A DNA stretch of 64,000 bases from NCBI RefSeq assembly GCF_009870125.1, contig NC_046683.1, forward strand, positions 51,909,869 to 51,973,868, given 5' to 3'. The position numbers were made by a program, and so were the translations under genes. The notes beneath the pieces are model-generated. The model searched no databases. It had not been told where the DNA came from and saw only the letters and a program-made list of their open reading frames with translations. Source of the DNA: Drosophila pseudoobscura (lineage: Eukaryota > Arthropoda > Insecta > Diptera > Drosophilidae). Below are positions 57,407 to 64,000 of the stretch, one piece after another. How positions within the stretch are numbered: position 1 is the stretch's first letter; the number at the start of each line of letters is the position of its first letter.

Positions 57407-59334
57407 TTCGATTCATGTTGCCATGTTTCAGAGGGTGGTGGTGGGATGTGGAGCTGTGTCCTGGCTTTGGCTCTGGCTCTGGCTCTTATTCCGTCTCCGT
57501 TCTATTCCCTTCTTGGCTTTGCGATTCAGTTTGATGTTTGATTTAATTTCAACTTTTGCGTTTCACTTGCCAGCTACAACTAAAGTCCGGCTCTTGGCCA
57601 TTGCCACTTCATCAGCTCGGTTGACGGTTGACGTTGCTGTCTCTCCGCCTCTGTCCGTTCTGTCTGTTCTGAGCGGACTCTTCGAGAACTTCGCCAACTT
57701 GTTGAGCGGTGGGTTAAAGGGCAGGCAGCACCCATTTCACTTTTCGCCTGGTAAAAGTACTCGCTCTTGATTTCTGGTTTGTTTTCGCTCCCTCTCCCCC
57801 AGATTCAGTTTTCTTTGCTTTGCTTGTAGTTTTGTTATAAAAGTAAAATTTATTACTACTTAGTACATTATCAACGGTTCTGCTGCTCGTTATGGTCCCC
57901 ATTCCTCTATCCCCCATCCACTATTTCCCCTCGCTTTGCCCATGTTATGACAAATTCCCGTATAGCCAACAACTTGCCAAGCACTTAATTATGTTTTTTG
58001 GGCACAAAAACCGAAAACTGCTGTCTGCCTTTCGGGCCAACTTCTACGTCTCTGCACAGTGTACACATCCACAGCACCAACAAGTAGCAGAGCCAGAACA
58101 GTTTGGGGCGAGGCTTGGCTCAAACGAGGCCGAGAGACTATCACAACACGAATTATGTGAGCTGCCATGCAAAAGACTTTGGAAAGTACTTAGTGGCCAA
58201 TTGCAGTTCCCACTTTGCTGCTGCCTTCTTGAGCTGGCCGGGCTGACTTTTCCTTCTACCGACAATTTCATGGCTATTTTCGTGTATATTTACGGGTATA
58301 GATATACATACCTATGTACTATGCTTATAAGCAGTTGGCTCTTGCTGAGAAAATGTGGACCAAAATCCTCTTTACAATAATTCTTGTTAACAAAATGATT
58401 TCGTATACCATCCTTGTAATCATTGATTCTGTAATCACAGAGAATATATAATATGTCTTTCCATAATCTCAATTATAATGCAAAAATATCTCTTTCTAAG
58501 TGTTTCCAAAGCTAGTACGAGTGCATACCCCCGATACCATATTGTTCCATCAAATGATATTCTGTCTATCTTCAATATTCAATTAATTACGCAAAAAATG
58601 TTGAGTAGCTCTTCAATGGAGTACAAGAATACCTCCTGCCTTTCCCTTGATGACATTATACCGTACAACATTTGGAACTCTCGCGCACACATACATTTTT
58701 GGTGGGACAACATGTGCTTTGGGTGCTTTTGCCTACTTACAACATTTACGGTATGCCATCTGCAGTCAATGCCAGTTTGAATAGCCATTACTCTAATTGT
58801 TTATTATGGATTTCGATCATAAATGAGCATTATGTTGCTGGCATAATGTCTGCATTTTACGATCTAATCTTTTAGGGAGTGTAGACACACACACCCCCAC
58901 GCTAACCCAGTAATAACGCATAATAAAAAAGCTGTAAATGAGCCCAGGTGGCAGGTGTTAATAAGCCAGAAGCCTCTATCAATGGAATTGGGTGTGTGAA
59001 GCCCGCCCCACACTTCCACTCTTTGACAATTAAGCGGGAGCATGGCATGCAATTTGAGTCATCTGTGGGGTGGATTGACAAAAAAGAGGAACACCGATTG
59101 GATGTTGTCACCTCGCTGTTGTCATAGAAGCGACTATCTAAATTTGATTGCAATTTGCTCTGTGCCAGCATCAAGGATTTCTAATAAACTCGAACTAGTG
59201 CGAAAGGAGTCAGAGAGGTGAACGTCAAAGCACATAAGAATTCAATATCAAGCAATTCACACAAAAGAAACTAGTATTCCCAGTCAACAATTTGAGCTGA
59301 AATTCCACAAAAATATATATACAGTTTTTCCGCA
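57407..59334. other. Divergent spacer, secreted protein gene / ND-24L
   Basis: About 1.9 kb between the 5' ends of two divergent genes. Both promoters must lie here, but I find no clear TATA box. ATATATATACAG at 59312-59323 lies just before the ND-24L ATG. ORFs are unremarkable. Confidence 0.4.
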
Positions 59335-60072
59335 ATGTTTGGTCTTCTGGAAGTAGGACTCCTGGCCTTGCCACGTCTTTGCACACTGGGACGTTCCCTT
59401 CACATCACTTCGATGCGCCGACGGTCCAAACTGGATGCATGTAACATGTACGACAAGATGAAGTTTGAGTTCACCAAAGAGAACAAGGCCCGTGTCGAGT
59501 CCCTGCTCACTTGGTACCCAGAAGCGGAGCGTCAAGGCGCACTATTGCCACTCCTCGACATCGCTCAGCGCCAGCATGGCTGGCTGCCGATCTCGGCCGT
59601 GGTGGCAGTCGCCGAGGTGCTGAAGATCGATCCGATGCAGGCCTACGAAACGGCCAAGTACTACACAATGTTCCACATGAAGCCGCGCGGCATGTACGTA
59701 GTGGCCGTCTGCACTTCCACGCCGTGCTTTCTACGCGGCAGCGACGACCTGTTGAAGGCGTGCTCGAAGATGCTCCGCCTGGAGCCGGGCGAGACCAGCA
59801 AGGACATGCAGTTCAGCCTGAAAGTCGACTGTTGTTTGGGGGCCTGTGTGAACGGGCCCGTAGTTACCATCAACGACGACCTGTACGAGGATCTCACCGA
59901 GGTAAGCCTCGAGTCCATTTTGAGTGATCTGAAATGTGGCAAGGTACCGCCTGCGGGCCCCTACTCTGGACGCTGCTCCAGCGAACCGAAAGACGGAGCG
60001 ACCACTCTGCTAATTGACCCACCTCCAGCCGGCTACAAGATGCAGGATTTGGACGATTCTGGCGAGAAATGA
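59335..60072 (+). CDS. ND-24L: Complex I 24-kDa subunit paralogue (NDUFV2/NuoE-like)
   Basis: A mitochondrial NADH:ubiquinone oxidoreductase flavoprotein 2-type subunit of 245 residues, which carries the N1a [2Fe-2S] cluster in the NADH-input arm. An N-terminal basic presequence (RSLHITSMRRRSKL) is followed by the thioredoxin-like domain. The cluster ligands are all present: C126 and C131 in VCTSTPC, and C167 and C171 in CCLGACVNGP. Other family marks are QRQHGWLPISAVVAVAEVL, ETAKYYTMFHMKPRG and the C-terminal PPAGYKMQ. The gene has no introns, which suggests a retrocopy of the conserved intron-bearing gene. CG6485 (ND-24L) at 74B is the expected ortholog and I recall male-biased expression, so a germline form of complex I is plausible. 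Ligand retention implies it is functional. Confidence 0.9.
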   Translation: MFGLLEVGLLALPRLCTLGRSLHITSMRRRSKLDACNMYDKMKFEFTKENKARVESLLTWYPEAERQGALLPLLDIAQRQHGWLPISAVVAVAEVLKIDPMQAYETAKYYTMFHMKPRGMYVVAVCTSTPCFLRGSDDLLKACSKMLRLEPGETSKDMQFSLKVDCCLGACVNGPVVTINDDLYEDLTEVSLESILSDLKCGKVPPAGPYSGRCSSEPKDGATTLLIDPPPAGYKMQDLDDSGEK

Positions 60073-60127
60073 ATATGTCCTTTATAGGCTTTACTCTTGT
60101 TTTCCATCGTTTATTAAGTTTTAAAGC

Positions 60128-60133
60128 AATAAA
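60128..60133 (+). terminator. Poly(A) signal of ND-24L
   Basis: AATAAA 55 nt after the ND-24L stop. On the opposite strand AATAAA also occurs (60115-60110), so convergent 3' ends are possible. Confidence 0.65.
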
Positions 60134-63100
60134 TTCCGATTGCCATTGGCAACAGCAAAGAAATTCGAAAGAGTGCTGCCAACAGCTGTTGTTTTGCTAA
60201 GCTCCTTCTCATCCGCATTCACATTCACAATCACATTCGCATTCGGATTCGCATTGTCCTCGTTTGTGTCCGTGTCTGTGTCCTGGGTCCGGGTCCGGGT
60301 CCGAGTCCGTGTCTGCTGCCATTGCAGTTTATCCCTGGCCAAAGGACATGCCTTGGATTTCTGCAGCGCTGGCACAATAAACAGACAGCAGCAATGACAA
60401 AACAAGAAGGAGACACTCCTCACACCAGAGTCGAAGATATCATACCCTACGCAGCAGGAAGATGGGTAATAATGAGATATACTTGAAGGGTTCTCCTTTA
60501 TGAATTGACTTTCCAATCTATTCGTTTTAATTTTAAGGTTTTTTCAGCATAAAGGGCTAGAATCAATTATTGGCTAAATTTAGCTGTTGCTTTATTTGAA
60601 CTTAATGTTGAGATGTACAAACTGCAAAAATAGGATGAGATAATGGCTCTTAAAATTGTTGGTACCAGTACGGTTAACCTTCTGTCAAGGGTATAGCCAG
60701 TACTGTATCCCTACGTATTCCTATGTCTAGGGGGCCCGGCCCGGCCCATGTCCTGTCAGGCAGTGCAGCAAGTAATCAGCTTTTGTCTTGTATCTTCCCC
60801 AGCCCTTGCGTGATGCGGTTTGACCTCGGCCCTAGGGCATGCCCCGCCAGCAGCATTCTAATAAAATGTTCGGCAGCAACGAGCAGGAAACAACGAGCAA
60901 CAGCAACAACAGCACCAGCAGCAGCGGCAACTTCAAAAGCTGGCAGCGTTGGCAACAACCCCGATATTGTTTTGGCCAAAATAGTTTTAATTGTTGCGCG
61001 CTCCCTTAAAGGCAGGCAGGGCCCTGCTTCGCGTCGAATCCCTATAACTAGGCAGGACCCTGTGCCACTCGCATAGTCAAATTACAATGGATATTTTTCA
61101 GTTTTCATAAATCGGTTTGTCACCCCCGCTTCGGTGGCACTTCAATTGCCATCAACAAAATGGTTTGCAGCACCAGGCTATGGTGCTTCTGCTCCCAAAG
61201 CCCCCTCGCTGTTGTCACTGACATCCGGGCCTGCTCTCCACCAGCACCCTGTACCCGCGCATGGTGTTGAATTTTAAAATGAAAATTGTTGCTATTGAAA
61301 GTTTTTAATTTGTGTGCGTACGTTTTAATTTTATTTCACGTTTCGGATATTCCATCGAGGGAAAGTCCAATGACTTTTCTAGGCAGTTTCCGATTTTGAG
61401 GTCCACTTAGGTGTCAGGTTTTTTAGGTTTCCTTTAGTTAAAGTTAATGCAAGGTTAGACAATGTATTTTTAAGTTGCTCAGGGCTATATTTGGGGTGCT
61501 AGAATACAGCTTTTAAAAAGATTCGGTTAGTTTTAACTTGATTATATATGTGTGTATATATATATATGATATGATATGATATGATATGATACACGTACCT
61601 AATTGTTATAGATAAAAATCTATTCATTTTCAGAAGAAATCCTTCTAGTATGAAACATTTGAGCTCAAAATGATTGGCTCTAATTCGAAGAGCATGAGAT
61701 CTTCTGTGTGGAAGTGGCATCACTTTCTCTGCTGTTTTCCCCTGATTCGTGCCCCCTGTACCTCAACCCGCCTCGTTCCAGTCGCATTTTGCGTGATTTC
61801 GCCTGCAAAAACGGCACCTTTGGGAAATTAATATCCTTTTTGGACGATACTGGCTGTCTGGAAGGGGGTGGTGCAGGCACGAGGAGAGTCAACAACATCA
61901 CGTGGCTGGGGCGCGTGAGCGGCGCTTGAACTTTTTGTGGCCACGTTGCACGTACTCACGCTCCACGCCCACACCAGGCCCACACTCGCACTCCCATATC
62001 CACGAGCACTTGCCCCCGGGCGGGGCTTTGTTTTAGTTGCTGCCGTTGCTGTCGTTGACAACTTTTGTTGTTACCCCCAACGCCCGATGCCCGTTTCTCG
62101 TTCCGCTTGGTCCTGGCCCTGCCCCCCCAGCAGTGTCCTTGCTCTTATCCCTGCCAGATTGCATGGTCTTTGACCACCCATTGTACCGTGCCACATTGCC
62201 ACCTCCCTTTGCGTAACTGCGCGTTCTTTATTACTTTTTGCGCAATTACTCGTTACATTATTGCATTTCATATTTCTGATACTCGTACCCGTGCACCCAT
62301 ATACACATACAGTTGACTAAGCCTGCCCCCGCCTGCCGGAAACTGAAGGATGGCCACCGGAGGAGGCACTGCCAGTGCGAAATAATTAGAAAACATTTCC
62401 CTCGCCTCCAGATAGAGAGAGAGAGAAAAGGAGGGGCTGGGGTCGAGTCAAGTGCGGCCACTTCCAATTGCCACTTTTGTGCATCTGAATGAGTTGCATT
62501 TTCTCTCGGTTCGCTCTGTGGCAGCTTCCGGCCCCGCCCCGGCTGATGGGGCAGCAGCCCGCGGCTTTGTCGCCCTCCCCGAAAAAAGTTTTCATTTGCA
62601 TGTTTTTAGTTAATTGAATTTATGCAGAACTTTCCGCTTTGCTTCTTTCTCAGGGCAACGCCATTTATATAAGCGCCAACTGGCTCAAAATATTAAGCAT
62701 ACGCCCCGATGCGGCACACAGCTTATTAGCTCTCTCTTTCTGTGTGTGTCTCCCTCCCGTTTCCACCGCTCTCTTTCTTGCGCTTCTTCTCTGGTCTGGT
62801 CAGGGCCATTAAGTGCGACGGCTGACTCGTTGACTTGCCCAGCGAAGCAGCAGAGCCTGCCTTAGAGTCCTTTGATTTCCTTTTATGTCCCTGCCATAAA
62901 GTGGAAATGTCGAAAGAGTCTAGAACCAAAAAGACGCGCTAGCTTTATTACATTCCAGGAGCAGCAGCAGCAACATAAACATCGATGGCAACACAGCCAT
63001 GTCATCAGCTGGCCATAAATGCCTCCATCGTTGGCCCAGAATGGAGTTCGTCGCTTCATACATGACGTGTGGCAGGCGCACTTTGAAGGCTTCTCCGTTC

Positions 63101-63944
63101 CTTGTTCTCCTTGTGCGTTGTCAGCCGCATTTAAATTTGATTTTTATTAAGCGCAAAAATCAAAGTGGAAAATGTATCTGCTTCCCGAACCCCAGCGCCA
63201 AAAATGGTTGTATATCTGAGCATGCCAAGAATATTTCAATGCTCCTCTTCCTTCCTCGATCTGCTCCCTGCCTTCCTTTATAGTATCTGCTCATCTTCTG
63301 CTCTGTTCTGCTCTGAAGCTCCGTATATAAAAGCAATTTTATTGCTCAAGTTGTGCTGCTCGATAGGATAAGCCCCTCATTTATGCCCGTTGCCGTTGCC
63401 CGGCAACATGTTGCCGCTGCTCCTGCTCCTGCTCCTGCTACTGGCACTGGCACTGCTCATAGTCCTCCTCCAGCTAAAGTCGCCTCCTATCCACTCTTGA
63501 TGATGGAAAGGGCATGTGGGGGCTTGCCATGAGCGAACTATTAAAGTGCTGTTAACTTTATTATTTCGAGCACTTGTTGTATAATGTGGCAACGCTGTCA
63601 TGGCAACTTCCAGCCATTGTTTTCTCGAAAAAAACAAAGCCGTCAGAAGAGAAAGAAAGAAAAGCAGTGGAGAGTGGAGAGAACAGCAAAACATCACCGA
63701 AGTCATAATTTGTCAAAAGATGCTTGGCACATATTTTTTACAAAATATTTTTTTTTTATGAGAGACTTTTTCTCCGCCTCCCTTGCAGCTAGTCACTTCA
63801 TATTGCGAGTTTTACTGACGTAAATTCTTGTCCCGTTTCCCTACAGAAAATATATTACTCTCAACTTTCTGGTTTCCATTGGCTTTGGCCAAAATGTTCG
63901 CCAAGTGGATCGGTTGGGGGTAAATTGTTTGATGAAACAAACCG
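60134..63944. other. Intergenic DNA to the right end
   Basis: No gene with recognisable homology. A minus-strand 131-codon frame (60121-60516) and a 30-codon hydrophobic frame (63408-63500) are discussed as findings. TATAAAAG at 63326-63333 is a possible promoter. Confidence 0.4.
61564..61590 (+). repeat. ATATG microsatellite
   Basis: Five tandem copies of a 5-bp unit (ATATG/ATGAT), next to a TATATATA run. Confidence 0.85.
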
Positions 63945-63952
63945 TATAAAAG
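63945..63952 (+). promoter_or_regulatory. TATA box of a gene starting at the right edge
   Basis: TATAAAAG predicts a start near 63975. The last 25 bases (ATTTACCAACAACCAGCTAC and on) look like a fly 5' leader. The coding region lies outside the window. Confidence 0.6.
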
Positions 63953-64000
63953 TAAGCAAAAGGCGCCGAAATTTACCAACAACCAGCTACCGACTCACAG

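Noticed and set aside
1-64000. tRNA, rRNA or known microRNA genes
   Set aside because: I looked for B-box-like GGTTCRANYCC and familiar fly microRNA sequences and found none I could support.

Overview
The window is Drosophila nuclear DNA. It encodes a neurogenin-type bHLH protein, a myoinhibitory-peptide precursor with five intact W-X6-W-amide peptides, a brivido/polycystin channel, an odorant receptor and a non-classical cadherin. Introns are 52-68 nt and promoters are fly-type (TATA/Inr or Ohler motif 1). The gene set (Cad74A, tap, Mip, brv2, Or74a, ND-24L) matches what I recall of D. melanogaster 74A-B on 3L (Muller element D). Dispersed repeats resembling the DINE-1/Helitron-like family common in the obscura group make a D. 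pseudoobscura-type species likely, but that rests on memory, not on a search.

Layout. 1-4.7 kb: 3' two thirds or so of Cad74A (+). 4.7-11.7 kb: intergenic. 11.7-13.2 kb: tap (-), single exon. 13.2-19.2 kb: intergenic DNA holding a CACGTG cluster, a diverged ~2.3 kb tandem duplication, DINE-like copies and a decayed Helitron Rep fragment. 19.2-23.2 kb: six-exon gene (-) for a ~1240-residue protein I do not recognise. 23.3-27.2 kb: dispersed promoter-proximal repeat, a 39-bp satellite array of about 60 copies and a Tc1-like transposase relic. 29.6-33.6 kb: Mip (+), probably with a noncoding first exon 3.2 kb upstream. 34.4-36.6 kb: brv2 (+). 37.2-38.2 kb: small two-exon secreted-protein gene (+). 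38.2-40.5 kb: AT-rich DNA and repeats. 40.5-42.4 kb: TMEM209 homologue (+), five exons. 42.4-51.2 kb: intergenic. 51.2-52.6 kb: Or74a (+), four exons. 54.15-55.1 kb: DINE-like copy and a probable decayed small secreted-protein gene (-). 55.6-57.4 kb: secreted protein (-) with a 65-residue Lys/Arg tract and a 23-residue repeat. 59.3-60.1 kb: intronless complex I 24-kDa subunit paralogue (+). 60.1-64 kb: intergenic, ending just inside a TATA promoter of a gene to the right.

The genes do not form a pathway. They are ordinary neural, sensory, epithelial and housekeeping fly genes, each apparently with its own promoter. I see no convincing new multi-gene system. The most unusual items are the 39-bp satellite, whose unit is a multiple of three and leaves 339 codons open, with a 16-unit higher-order duplication; an inverted dispersed repeat near the promoters of two genes; and the polycationic secreted protein.
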